From: Planctomycetaceae bacterium
Lineage (GTDB): Bacteria; Planctomycetota; Planctomycetia; Pirellulales; Pirellulaceae
NCBI GenBank assembly: GCA_007694185.1
Contig: RECD01000102.1
Location: 1-64,000 of the forward strand
Direction of reading: 5' to 3'
Length of the DNA stretch: 64,000 nucleotides
Of this stretch, positions 26,564-35,339 are shown piece after piece. The first letter of the stretch is position 1. Every line of letters starts with the position of its first letter. A model generated the notes under the pieces. That model was not told the origin of the DNA. It did no database searches and was given only the letters and a program-made list of their open reading frames with translations. A program made the position numbers and the translations under genes.

Positions 26564-26605
26564 ACCCGGCAGCGCCCCTGGGGTGCTGCCGGGTTTTTGT
26601 TTTTG
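26564..26605 (+). terminator. intrinsic terminator of glutamine synthetase gene
   Basis: A perfect 10-base stem (ACCCGGCAGC with GCTGCCGGGT), extended inside by CCCC/GGGG pairing, and followed directly by a T-rich tract (TTTTTGTTTTT). It lies about 78 bases after the stop codon. This is the clearest terminator in the window. Confidence 0.9.
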
Positions 26606-26708
26606 CTTTTATGTTTGCCGGTCATCGGACGACGGATTTACCCCCGAACGTCCGAGCGGCTACGATCAAATCTCCCGACCGTCTCCTCGTGACCCCGTAG
26701 CCAAGCCG

Positions 26709-27692
26709 ATGGAACCCGCCATCATCCTGTCTGGCACCGATCCCGACCTGCCCAGCAAGCCGCCCACGGGTCGCCACCGGTATTCCAACTTGAGGGAAAT
26801 GGCCCGCGGGGCAACCGCTCAGCTGCGGAGCGCCTTCGATACCGTGATCGGGCGTTCCGTGGCGATTAAATCGCTGTTGCCCGAGCAATTCGGTAGCCGG
26901 GTCGAGCGCCGACGGCTGCTCCGCGAGGGTCGGGTCACGGCGCAGTTGCAGCACCCCGGGACGGTGCCCGTTTATGACATCGGGGATGACGATCTGTGGG
27001 GGGTCTACTTCACCATGAAGCGGATCTCGGGCGAGAACCTGTTCGAGGCGCTCAAGCGGATCGCTCGAGGCGACGAGGCGACGACCAGCGCCTACCCGCT
27101 GTCTCGCCGCCTGGAAATCGTCGCCGATACCTGCCAGGCATTGGCCTACGCCCATGCTCGCGGCGTCATCCATCGCGACGTCAAGCCGGAGAACATTTGG
27201 GTCGGCAACTTCGGCGAAGTCGTGTTGTTGGATTGGGGCGTCGCCAAGGTATGGGGGCACCCTGACGACAACGAACCGATTTCGCGAAGCTCGTTGGCAA
27301 CCCGCGGCGAGGGGCCGGATACGAACCAACTTCAGACCTTGACCGGCCATGGGCAGCGGCCGGGAACGCCGTTGTACATGTCGCCGGAGCAGGTCGACGG
27401 GAAGCGCGCGATCGACGAACGATCCGACATTTTCAGCGCCGGGGTCGTCTTGTACGAATCGCTGGCGGTCCGCGAACCGTTTCGGGGCGCCACGATCGAC
27501 GAGACCTTCATCAACATCAAGCATGTCGAGGTGCCGCCGCCCAGTGAGTTAGCGCCGCACGCGGGGATCACCCCTGAAATGGATGCCGTCGTCATGAAGG
27601 CGATCCGAAAGCGGCCCGCCGACCGGTACCAGACCATGCGGGATCTGATCCAAGAGGTCAAATCCCTCGCCCATTCCGCCGCTACGACCTAA
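26709..27692 (+). CDS. Hanks-type Ser/Thr protein kinase with atypical glycine loop
   Basis: 327 residues, almost only a kinase domain. The VAIK lysine is near residue 54, the catalytic HRDVKPEN near 156, DWG replaces DFG (LLDWGVAKVWG) and SPEQ replaces APE. The nucleotide-binding loop reads MARGATAQLRSAFD and lacks the GxGxxG pattern, although Lys, Asp and the metal-binding loop remain. Activity is plausible but nucleotide binding may be unusual. No transmembrane helix. The ATG at 26709 follows the terminator of the previous gene; upstream in-frame codons overlap that hairpin and were rejected. It is followed after 42 bases by asnB on the same strand. Confidence 0.88.
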   Translation: MEPAIILSGTDPDLPSKPPTGRHRYSNLREMARGATAQLRSAFDTVIGRSVAIKSLLPEQFGSRVERRRLLREGRVTAQLQHPGTVPVYDIGDDDLWGVYFTMKRISGENLFEALKRIARGDEATTSAYPLSRRLEIVADTCQALAYAHARGVIHRDVKPENIWVGNFGEVVLLDWGVAKVWGHPDDNEPISRSSLATRGEGPDTNQLQTLTGHGQRPGTPLYMSPEQVDGKRAIDERSDIFSAGVVLYESLAVREPFRGATIDETFINIKHVEVPPPSELAPHAGITPEMDAVVMKAIRKRPADRYQTMRDLIQEVKSLAHSAATT

Positions 27693-27734
27693 GCTTGGGA
27701 ACCGTTTCCCCAACCCCGATGGCGATCACGAGCG

Positions 27735-29681
27735 ATGTGCGGAATCACCGGTGCCCTGTGGAGCCATCCCGATTCGGCGATTTCGCCCGAAACCCTGCGG
27801 CGGATGACCGAGGCGATTCGGCATCGGGGTCCCGACGACGGACAGACGCATCTGGAACTCGACCGACGAGACGGGGAAGGGCGGCTGGCCAGCGTCGCCC
27901 TGGGTTTTCGGCGTCTGAGCATCATCGATCTGGAGGGGGCTCGCCAGCCGATGGCCAACGAAGACGGCTCCGTCTGGATGGTCTTCAATGGCGAGGTCTA
28001 CAACTTTCGGGAACTCCGCCGACGCCTGGAGGGGGCAGGGCACCGGTTCGCGACCGACGGTGACGGCGAAACGATCCTGCACCTTTACGAGGACCTGGGT
28101 ACCGACTGTTTCGCCTTGCTAAACGGGATGTTCGCGGTCGCGATTTGGGATAGCCGTCGCAACCGGTTGGTCCTGGCCCGCGATCGTGTCGGGAAGAAAC
28201 CGCTCTTCCACGCGCAGCAGGGTGACCGGTTGCTGTTCGCTAGCGAATTGAAATGCTTTGCTGAGGTTCCCGGGTTCGATCCCGAGATCGAGCCTGCCGC
28301 GATCGACGAATACCTGACCTACCAATACATCCCCCACCCCCGGACGATTTGGAAAGGGGTCGGCAAGCTTCCGCCGGGGCATTTCGCCACCTTTCAGGCT
28401 GGGGAATTCAAGGTCCAGCGATACTGGGATTTCGATCCGTCCTACGAAGCGAACTGGAGCCACTCTGAGGCCGTCGGCCGGGTCCGTGAACTGCTCGAGG
28501 ACTCCGTCCGACTGCGGTTGCGGAGCGACGTGCCGCTGGGTGCCTTTCTCTCGGGGGGCATCGACTCGTCGCTGATCGTCGCGCTGGCGCAAGGCCAACT
28601 CGATCGTCCGATCCGGACTTTCAGCATCGGATTTCCGGATCGCGATTTCGACGAAACTCACCATGCGGCCGAGGTCGCCCGCTTCGTCGGCTCGGATCAC
28701 ACCCGCTTTGAAGTCAGCCCCGACGGCGTCGCCATCATCGATCGGCTGGCTTGGCATTATGACGAACCGTTCGGCGATTCTTCGGCCGTGCCGACGTGGT
28801 ACCTGTCGGAATTGACTCGCGGTAAAGTCGCCGTGGCGCTCTCCGGGGACGGCGGGGATGAACTGTTCGCCGGGTACGACCGCTACCGGGCACTCTGGCT
28901 GACACAAAAGATCCAACGTTGGTGTCCGCTCCATCGGATGCCGGGGATCTCGCTGGTGCAGCGTCTGCCCGATTCGTCCCGTCAACGCTCGCCGACACGG
29001 CGGCTGAAGCGGTTTCTCGAAGCGCTCGGTCAACCGCTCGTTCGTCGCTATCTGTCGTGGCTGCAGATCTTTCCTGAAACGCTGCGGGCGTCGCTCTACC
29101 AAGACCAATTCATCCGCCGACTGCCCGGCGAGGACCCGTTCGAGTTTCTACGTCAGGCGTGGGAGCGAAGCGGCGAGCGAGACGTCGTGACCAAGGCTTC
29201 TCTGGCCGACCTGTTGACCTACCTGCCCTGCGACTTGATGACCAAAGTCGACATCGCTTCGATGGCGCATGGGCTGGAAGTCCGCTGCCCGATGCTCGAT
29301 TATCGGCTGGTGGAGTTGGCGGCATCCTTGCCGGTGGGGATGAAATTTCGCGGCCGTCGTGGCAAGTTGATTTTGCAGGATGCCTTCGCCAATCGGATCC
29401 CGGCAACGATTTGGAAGAGACCCAAAATGGGCTTCGGCGTGCCGATCGCCGGTTGGTTTCGCGACCAGCTCAAGCCGATGGTTCACGACTTGCTGCTTTC
29501 CCCCGACGCCCGGGTACACGAATTTTTTCGTCCCGAAGTGCTCGGTCGCCTGGTGACCGAGCACGAGTCGCTGCGCCATAATCATGGCTATCGGCTCTGG
29601 AACCTGTTGATGCTCGAGAAATGGCTGCGGACCTGGACACGCAGTCCCGGAATCCCCGGTGTTTGCAGCGACCGTGCTTGA
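27735..29681 (+). CDS. asnB: asparagine synthase (glutamine-hydrolysing)
   Basis: 648 residues. The protein begins MCGITG, leaving Cys2 as the nucleophile of the Ntn glutaminase domain (residues 2 to about 230, with IRHRGPDDG and NGEVYNF). The synthetase domain carries the PP-loop GAFLSGGIDSSLIVAL and the LSGDGGDELFAGYDRY block. It amidates aspartate, or in some cell-envelope loci another carboxylate, using glutamine and ATP. The length and style match the AsnB subgroup found in exopolysaccharide loci, but no such genes are adjacent. The start is fixed by the catalytic Cys. Confidence 0.93.
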   Translation: MCGITGALWSHPDSAISPETLRRMTEAIRHRGPDDGQTHLELDRRDGEGRLASVALGFRRLSIIDLEGARQPMANEDGSVWMVFNGEVYNFRELRRRLEGAGHRFATDGDGETILHLYEDLGTDCFALLNGMFAVAIWDSRRNRLVLARDRVGKKPLFHAQQGDRLLFASELKCFAEVPGFDPEIEPAAIDEYLTYQYIPHPRTIWKGVGKLPPGHFATFQAGEFKVQRYWDFDPSYEANWSHSEAVGRVRELLEDSVRLRLRSDVPLGAFLSGGIDSSLIVALAQGQLDRPIRTFSIGFPDRDFDETHHAAEVARFVGSDHTRFEVSPDGVAIIDRLAWHYDEPFGDSSAVPTWYLSELTRGKVAVALSGDGGDELFAGYDRYRALWLTQKIQRWCPLHRMPGISLVQRLPDSSRQRSPTRRLKRFLEALGQPLVRRYLSWLQIFPETLRASLYQDQFIRRLPGEDPFEFLRQAWERSGERDVVTKASLADLLTYLPCDLMTKVDIASMAHGLEVRCPMLDYRLVELAASLPVGMKFRGRRGKLILQDAFANRIPATIWKRPKMGFGVPIAGWFRDQLKPMVHDLLLSPDARVHEFFRPEVLGRLVTEHESLRHNHGYRLWNLLMLEKWLRTWTRSPGIPGVCSDRA

Positions 29682-29742
29682 GTCGAATGGTCGCATCCTC
29701 GCTCTTCCGCTCCGCTCCTCTCACCACCCCGGGATACGTGCC

Positions 29743-30924
29743 ATGGACCGCCGGACCTTCCTTTGCACTGCGGCCGTCGCCGTGACCGCTTCCCGTTCGC
29801 TTCACGCCAAGGGATCGGAAACGCTTCGGGTGGGTGTGATCGGCCATACGGGGCGAGGCAATTACGGTCACGGGCTGGACACCGTTTGGTTGCGGTTGCC
29901 GGAAACACGGGTTGTGGCCGTTGCCGACGCCGATCCCGCCGGATTGGCTGCTGCCACCGAGCGATTGAGGGCGCCCGCCGGTTTCGCCGACTACCGTCGG
30001 ATGCTCGAGCAGGTCCGTCCCGAATTGGTAGCGATCTGTCCCCGGCATCCCGACCAACACCTGGAGATGACGTTGGCCGCGCTGGAGTCGGGGGCGAAAG
30101 GGATTTACATGGAAAAGCCGTTTTGCCGCACCCCGGCTGAGGCGGACCAGATGCTCGCCGCGGCCGATGCCCGGGGTGCGAAGATCGCCCTGGCCCATCG
30201 CAATCGATACCACCCGGCGCTGCAGGCGATCGATCGGCTGATCACCCAAGGCACGATCGGCAAGCCTTTGGAAATTCGCGGGCGGGGCAAAGGTGATCGA
30301 CGAGGCGGCGCTGAGGACCTGTGGGTGCTCGGTTCTCATGTGCTCAATCTGATGAACTATTTCGGGGGGCCGGCCCGGTCCTGTTCCGCCAGCCTTCGGC
30401 AGGACGGGCGGCCGACCACCCGGCAGGATATTCGGCAGGGGAACGAGGCGCTCGGGCCGATCGCCGGAAATCAGCTGCATGCCCGCTATGAACTCGAAAA
30501 CGGTTGGATCGCCTACTTCGACTCGATCGCCGAGGACGGCACCGGCGGCCAGGGGTTCGGGCTCCAGATCATTGGGAGCGAGGGGGTCATTGACCTGAAA
30601 ATGGATCGTTTCCCGTTAGCCCACCTGATCCCAGGTAACCCTTTCCAGCCACCGACTGTCGGCCGGGCTTGGGTGCCGATCAGTTCGGCGGGGCCGGGGG
30701 AGGCGGAACCGATCGAGGACTTGGTCAGCTTGATCACGCACAACGTGCTACCGGTCCGCGACCTGATCGCATCGATCGGAACCGATCGCCGACCGCTCTG
30801 CGATGCCCGCGAAGGGGCGATGACGATCGAGATGATCTGTGGGGCTTTTGCTTCTCACCAAGCCGGGGGGCGAGCAGTCACGCTCCCACTGGAGTCAAGG
30901 GAGCACCCTTTCGCAACGGCGTGA
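29743..30924 (+). CDS. Gfo/Idh/MocA oxidoreductase, Tat-exported
   Basis: 393 residues. The Tat-type signal starts MDRRTFLCTAAVAVTAS, followed by a Rossmann domain (RVGVIGHTGRGNYG) and the Gfo/Idh C-terminal domain. The catalytic EKP motif is visible in YMEKPFCRTP, and HRNRYHPALQ matches the substrate region. These NAD(P)-dependent enzymes oxidise or reduce sugar and inositol derivatives; planctomycetes export many. The cofactor would be bound before export by Tat. It follows asnB after 61 bases on the same strand and may be co-transcribed. Substrate unknown. Confidence 0.9.
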   Translation: MDRRTFLCTAAVAVTASRSLHAKGSETLRVGVIGHTGRGNYGHGLDTVWLRLPETRVVAVADADPAGLAAATERLRAPAGFADYRRMLEQVRPELVAICPRHPDQHLEMTLAALESGAKGIYMEKPFCRTPAEADQMLAAADARGAKIALAHRNRYHPALQAIDRLITQGTIGKPLEIRGRGKGDRRGGAEDLWVLGSHVLNLMNYFGGPARSCSASLRQDGRPTTRQDIRQGNEALGPIAGNQLHARYELENGWIAYFDSIAEDGTGGQGFGLQIIGSEGVIDLKMDRFPLAHLIPGNPFQPPTVGRAWVPISSAGPGEAEPIEDLVSLITHNVLPVRDLIASIGTDRRPLCDAREGAMTIEMICGAFASHQAGGRAVTLPLESREHPFATA

Positions 30925-30972
30925 GCGGGTGCTTGTCTTGGCGGGCTAAGGCGGATCAGTCCCTGAGGAGCC

Positions 30973-31428
30973 TCAGCTCCGAGCGGCGGATTGCCCATCG
31001 GACAATTGGGCCAGAACCTGCAGGACCCCGTTCAGGTGGGCCATCCGAGGGCCGAACCGGTCCACGAACTCGTTCAGCATGAACTCGCCGTCGATCAGGT
31101 GCTCAGCGTTGTCGATCACCTCCTGGGTGATCGAATCGAGGAATTGCGTTTGCACCCTGCTCAGCGTTTCCGCAGCAGCACGACAAGCTTTCGCCAATTC
31201 CGGATTGGCTTCTTTCCATTGCTGGATTTCCGTGGCCCGTTGCTTCTGCATCCCGATGGTGGCCTGAGCCATTTCAGCCAGCAACTCGTTTTGGCGTTGC
31301 TGGCCGGCAACCAATTGCCGTAGCAACTCGATCTGTATCACGTCGCTGCGTTCCAATCCCTCCGTCTTGGAATCGGCAGAAACGTCGATTCGAAACACAG
31401 AGGAAATGGGCGGATTCTCGTGAGCCAT
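30973..31428 (-). CDS. small helical protein of unknown function
   Basis: 151 residues, mostly alpha-helical with long charged helices (IELLRQLVAGQQRQNELLAEM and the EIQQWKEANPELAKACRAAAETLSR region, about residues 30-90). No signal peptide, membrane segment or catalytic motif. A coiled-coil or helical-bundle adaptor is likely. A possible promoter lies 50-80 bases upstream. I do not recognise the family. Confidence 0.7.
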   Translation of the reverse strand: MAHENPPISSVFRIDVSADSKTEGLERSDVIQIELLRQLVAGQQRQNELLAEMAQATIGMQKQRATEIQQWKEANPELAKACRAAAETLSRVQTQFLDSITQEVIDNAEHLIDGEFMLNEFVDRFGPRMAHLNGVLQVLAQLSDGQSAARS

Positions 31429-31806
31429 GGTCGCGGGCGAGCTCTAGGAGGAAGAAGGAAAACGGGGTTGCCTCCTACTATAACCGGGCACTGAGCGACC
31501 GAGGCAAAAAACGCGATTGTTCCCAGAGCGGGCAGTCTGCCTATTTGCCCCAGGCTTGTCATTTCGGCGAAAATGTGGGCGGCCGCATCCTCGTCTCGCA
31601 ACCTCGGCATGACCGTTAAAGTCAGCGGAACCCAACCGCCGATGCAATTCAGGGAAGCCTCCCGGCCGCGCGAGGTCCGCGATCGGCCCGTGGCGATGCT
31701 GACGCGCCGCAATCGTTCGGCGGGAACTGTCTGTCGCATTTGCTCGACGGGGTCTGTCGCCACATTCGGCGAAGCAAAGTTTTGACACTTGGAGAACGGA
31801 AGCAGC
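31429..31806. other. divergent intergenic region
   Basis: 378 bases between the 151-residue protein (minus) and the 184-residue protein (plus). It contains a possible minus-strand promoter and an inverted repeat TTGCCTC (31468-31474) with GAGGCAA (31501-31507) flanking the -10. The plus-strand gene has GGAAG just before its ATG. Confidence 0.5.
31477..31507 (-). promoter_or_regulatory. possible promoter with flanking inverted repeat
   Basis: Reading the minus strand, TTGCCT (31502-31507) and TATAGT (31477-31482) are separated by 19 bases. The -35 is part of an inverted repeat whose other arm lies just downstream of the -10, a layout that would suit a repressor. The spacer is longer than ideal, so this is tentative. 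Confidence 0.3.
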
Positions 31807-32361
31807 ATGGGCCAAGTCGCGACGGCGGAACCGGCGATCGGATTCTATACGGTCGAGGAATCGGAATTCACCGGTTGGACCGGTGGCTTGCTCATTCTCA
31901 ATGCCGGGGGCCGGCCGCTCGAGTTTCAGTGCACGTTGCCGGTCCGTCCGACCCGTGCGCATGAGATCCTTTACGGCGCCGGGCTGCGAGATTACTTGAT
32001 CGGCGACGCGATCGGGGCGTTGTTGTTGAGCCGTTGTCGTCATTCGCCGTTGCTCGTCTGTTGCGATCAGATTGAGGCCTTGCAACTGGACGGCACGACC
32101 GCGTATCCCCTTGGTTTGGTGTGCGAGGCAGCAGAATCGGATGAAGGCCCGATCACGGACGAGATGCTGCCGGGATACGAATCGTTGCAGATCGCAGGAT
32201 CGGACGTTCGAATCCTCTCGCACCGCGTCGAACAGTTGCTGCCGTCGCTGGAGCGGCTGAGAAACCTGCCGGACGTGTTTGAACCGTTCAGCCGGATTCG
32301 GGAGGCGATCGGCGAGGCCCAGAAGCAAGTTGCTCGGGCGCGGGCCGCCGGAGCCGCCTGA
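31807..32361 (+). CDS. protein of unknown function upstream of SNF2 ATPase
   Basis: 184 residues with a beta-rich N-terminal half (GFYTVEESEFTGWTGGLLILNAGG) and a helical C-terminus ending in an Ala/Arg-rich helix. No signal peptide or known catalytic motif; several cysteines (CRHSPLLVCC) are clustered near the middle. The ATG at 31807 has a GGAAG site. The SNF2 gene follows after 25 bases, so the product is likely an accessory factor of that ATPase. I do not recognise the family. Confidence 0.75.
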   Translation: MGQVATAEPAIGFYTVEESEFTGWTGGLLILNAGGRPLEFQCTLPVRPTRAHEILYGAGLRDYLIGDAIGALLLSRCRHSPLLVCCDQIEALQLDGTTAYPLGLVCEAAESDEGPITDEMLPGYESLQIAGSDVRILSHRVEQLLPSLERLRNLPDVFEPFSRIREAIGEAQKQVARARAAGAA

Positions 32362-32386
32362 TCCTGCACCCCCGAGGACCATCGCC

Positions 32387-34264
32387 TTGACATCCAGTTT
32401 GCCGATCGGGATCGACGCTGCCGCCTCCTGCGAGGATCTCAGGCTCCGCCCCGAGCGGGCCTTTGAGCTGAACATTCGCTCGGTCGTGCCACAAGCTGTG
32501 CCCGTGAGGCTCAAGCCGATCGAGATCAAGTCGGTCGGCTATCAATTTCCACGTGCGGCCGAGGGGATCACCGTTTTTCGCAATCGGTCCCGTTCCACGG
32601 TTGAGGAAGGGCCGACGTCAACGGGAATCGCGGCGAATACGATTGAGTCGAATGCAGGGCCCGCTGTCGGGGCTGGCGAAGGTTTGCTCGGGGTCGGTGG
32701 CGGTACGTCCGTGGAGGAGACCCGGTCGGGAATCGCCTGCGCGGGTGATGGTCATTCGAGTGGGCGGTCGGGGCGAACAGGGGAAAGAGGGCAGGGGGGG
32801 CGAAAGCCTGGAAAGCTGACCCGCATTCGGCCTCCCGCCGATGTGGTCAAGATCGAGGATCGCCTGTACTACCTGCTGCAGCCCCCGTTGGAGATGCTCG
32901 TCGGTAGCGAGCAACTGGAATTTCCGTTCGACCCCTTCCCGTATCAACTCGATGGGATCGCCTTCCTGTTTCCGCGATACGCGGCGGTGTTGGCCGATGA
33001 AATGGGGCTTGGCAAGACGATGCAAGCGATCAGCACGATTCGGCTGTTGCTCTGCAGCGGCGAGGTCCGCAGCGTCCTGCTGATTTGCCCCAAGCCCTTG
33101 GTCAGCAATTGGTTGCGAGAATTCCATGTGTGGGCGCCGGAGATCCCGGTGGCCGCCATTCAGGGGACGGCAGCGACCCGTTTGTACCAATGGACCAGCC
33201 CCGAAATCGCGGTCAAAATCGCCAACTACGAGTTGCTGATGCGAGACCGGGAGATCGTGCTCGACGCGGAGCGGCACTTCGACCTGGTGGTCCTGGACGA
33301 AGCCCAGCGGATCAAGAACCAACGGAATTCGACCAGCCTCATCGTGCGTCAAATCTCGCGGACACGTTCCTGGGCACTGACTGGCACGCCCGTCGAAAAC
33401 TCGCCCGATGACTTGGTCGGTATCTTCGAATTCCTCTCTCCGGGAATCCTTCGGCCGGACATGCCGATGCCGATGATCGCTCAGGCGACCCGCGATCACA
33501 TGCTCCGACGCACCAAAGACATGGTCTTGGACGACATGCCGCCAAAGCTGTACCGCGATGCCGAGCTGGAGCTGACCCCGGAGCAATGGTCGACCTACGA
33601 GAAAGCCGAAAGCGAAGGGGTGGTTCAGTTGGAGAACTTGGAACAGCAACTGACGATCCAGCACGTTTTTGAACTCGTCCTACGGCTCAAACAGATCTGC
33701 AATTTCGATCCCGTAACCGGCAGCAGCGCGAAATTGGAGCGGTTGGTCGCCGACATGGAAGAAGTCGCCGCCAGCGGCCAGAAGGCGATCTTGTTCAGCC
33801 AATGGGTCGACAGTCTTGACCAACTGCGCCCGGCGATGGAGCGGTTCGGGACCTTGGAGTACCACGGCCGGATCCCTCATCGTCAGCGGGAGGGGGTGAT
33901 CCAGCAATTCAAGGAAGATCCGTCCAAGCACTTGATCATGATGAGCTACGGGGCTGGCAGTGTCGGGTTGAATCTCCAATTCTGCCGGTATGTCTTTTTG
34001 TTCGATCGCTGGTGGAACCCGGCGATCGAGGATCAAGCGATCAATCGGGCCCACCGGATTGGGGCTGCGGGCAGTGTCACGGTGACCCGCATGTTGATGG
34101 CCGGAACGATCGAGCAACGGATCGCTGCCGTCCTGGACCAAAAGCGGCAGATGTTTGATGAACTCTTCGCCGATTCGCCGGGGTTGGGGTCCAGCGGCCT
34201 GAACCGAGAGGAAATTTTCGGCTTATTCAACCTCAAAGGTCCCCGCGGCGTGATTGCCGCCTGA
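32387..34264 (+). CDS. SNF2-family DEAD/DEAH-box ATPase
   Basis: About 625 residues. After an N-terminal unique part and a Gly/Arg-rich linker (containing a GGGCAGGG on the DNA level), the SNF2 motor begins near residue 185. Motif I is DEMGLGKTMQ, motif II LDEAQRIKN, motif III LTGTPVENS, and in the second RecA lobe motif IV is LFSQWVD, motif V SVGLNLQ, and motif VI NRAHRIGA. It should be a double-stranded DNA translocase of the RapA/HepA or Rad54-like type. No in-frame ATG exists between the previous stop and the motor's N-terminal region; a TTG at 32387 with GAGG nine bases upstream is chosen. It is probably co-transcribed with the preceding gene. Confidence 0.9.
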   Translation: MTSSLPIGIDAAASCEDLRLRPERAFELNIRSVVPQAVPVRLKPIEIKSVGYQFPRAAEGITVFRNRSRSTVEEGPTSTGIAANTIESNAGPAVGAGEGLLGVGGGTSVEETRSGIACAGDGHSSGRSGRTGERGQGGRKPGKLTRIRPPADVVKIEDRLYYLLQPPLEMLVGSEQLEFPFDPFPYQLDGIAFLFPRYAAVLADEMGLGKTMQAISTIRLLLCSGEVRSVLLICPKPLVSNWLREFHVWAPEIPVAAIQGTAATRLYQWTSPEIAVKIANYELLMRDREIVLDAERHFDLVVLDEAQRIKNQRNSTSLIVRQISRTRSWALTGTPVENSPDDLVGIFEFLSPGILRPDMPMPMIAQATRDHMLRRTKDMVLDDMPPKLYRDAELELTPEQWSTYEKAESEGVVQLENLEQQLTIQHVFELVLRLKQICNFDPVTGSSAKLERLVADMEEVAASGQKAILFSQWVDSLDQLRPAMERFGTLEYHGRIPHRQREGVIQQFKEDPSKHLIMMSYGAGSVGLNLQFCRYVFLFDRWWNPAIEDQAINRAHRIGAAGSVTVTRMLMAGTIEQRIAAVLDQKRQMFDELFADSPGLGSSGLNREEIFGLFNLKGPRGVIAA

Positions 34265-34384
34265 GCGGGTGGGCAAAAGTCCGTTTCACCCCGCAAAGCC
34301 AGCTTATTTTGCCTCGCGATATCCCCCGTTCGGGTGGTTTGCGGCATTGTTGGAGGCCGTTTCGCATGCAAATCTTGAAGAAAC

Positions 34385-34398
34385 CCCCCGTAAGGGGG
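34385..34398 (+). other. C5-GTAA-G5 hairpin
   Basis: Five C's and five G's enclose GTAA, which in RNA is a GNRA tetraloop and very stable. It lies 120 bases after the SNF2 stop and 150 bases before the NRDE start. No T-run follows, so it is not a typical terminator. Confidence 0.35.
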
Positions 34399-34549
34399 TG
34401 TGGTGTTCTGGGGGTCGGCGATAAATTGTTCTGAGGTTTCATCTGCGACCCGTCGTACGGCCCTTGATTGGGCCGTTGCCTGGCGGTGCTTCAAGTCGCT
34501 TGGTGAAGCCCTCTCCCTACCATCGATCTTTGACACGAAAGCGGCAGAG

Positions 34550-35326
34550 ATGTGCTTACTAGCTGTTCAGTATCGCCTTGTCCCGGAAAGCCCCATTTTG
34601 GTGGCCGCCAATCGTGAGGAGTACTACGACCGTCCGAGTCTCGCTCCTTCGATCCAAAGTGGCAAGCCGCGTGTCTTGTGTGGGATCGACCAGCGTGGCG
34701 GAGGGTCGTGGTTGGGCGTCAACCAGTCTGGGGTCCTCGTTGGGATCTGCAATCGCACGACCGCTCGGCCCCTTTTCGGGCAGCGTTCTCGCGGCTTGTT
34801 GGCTCTCGACCTGATGCGTTGTTCGTCTGCTCGCAAGGCGGTCGACAAGGCGTTGGCCGAATTGGAAAAGACTCGCTATGAAGGCTGCAACATCGTGCTG
34901 GCCGATGCCCGGGATGGCTTCGTCGTTCACGCTGACGAGCAAGTTCAGGTCGCAGAGATGCAGCAGGGGTTGAACATCATTGGGGCACGGGACCTGAACG
35001 ACCCTCGCGATCAACGGGTGGCGATGGCCCGCCGCTTGCTAACTCTGCAGACCCTCGATTCGCCAGTCAAGTTCCTAGCCGTGGCCAGCAAGGTCTTTTC
35101 CAGGTCACCGACCGGTGACGGACGTCCGAGCATGGTGTTGCGCGGGCGGGATCACGGGACGGTCAGTAGTTCCTTGATCGCGTTGGGGGTCAAGCCTCGT
35201 GACGCGATTTATCAGTTCAGCAGCGGTCCACCGGATCGGGCCCGATATGAAGATTATTCCCCCTTGCTTCGCGATATTTTGAGTCGCGGCTTGAGGGAGT
35301 CTCGAATTTCGGCACGCACCGTGTAG
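34550..35326 (+). CDS. NRDE/TANGO2-family protein
   Basis: 258 residues beginning MCLLAVQY, with Cys2 in the position of an N-terminal nucleophile, and the family motif AANREEYYDRPS (NRDE) followed by GGSWLGVNQSGVLVGICNR. The family includes eukaryotic TANGO2, implicated in heme or lipid handling; its bacterial activity is unclear. The start is fixed by the MCLLAV motif. Upstream is a 285-base gap with one stable hairpin. Transcribed alone. Confidence 0.88.
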   Translation: MCLLAVQYRLVPESPILVAANREEYYDRPSLAPSIQSGKPRVLCGIDQRGGGSWLGVNQSGVLVGICNRTTARPLFGQRSRGLLALDLMRCSSARKAVDKALAELEKTRYEGCNIVLADARDGFVVHADEQVQVAEMQQGLNIIGARDLNDPRDQRVAMARRLLTLQTLDSPVKFLAVASKVFSRSPTGDGRPSMVLRGRDHGTVSSSLIALGVKPRDAIYQFSSGPPDRARYEDYSPLLRDILSRGLRESRISARTV

Positions 35327-35339
35327 GGCGGGTTTCGCG

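Noticed and set aside
32279-32386. ATG start of the SNF2 gene at 32279
   Set aside because: It lies inside the preceding gene in another frame. The residues it would add are Arg/Pro-rich and absent from the family, and a TTG with a ribosome-binding site follows the previous stop.
31444-32529. 361-codon minus-strand open frame across the intergenic region and the 184-residue gene
   Set aside because: It has no motif. The plus-strand gene has a ribosome-binding site and is packed against the SNF2 gene, though certainty is moderate.
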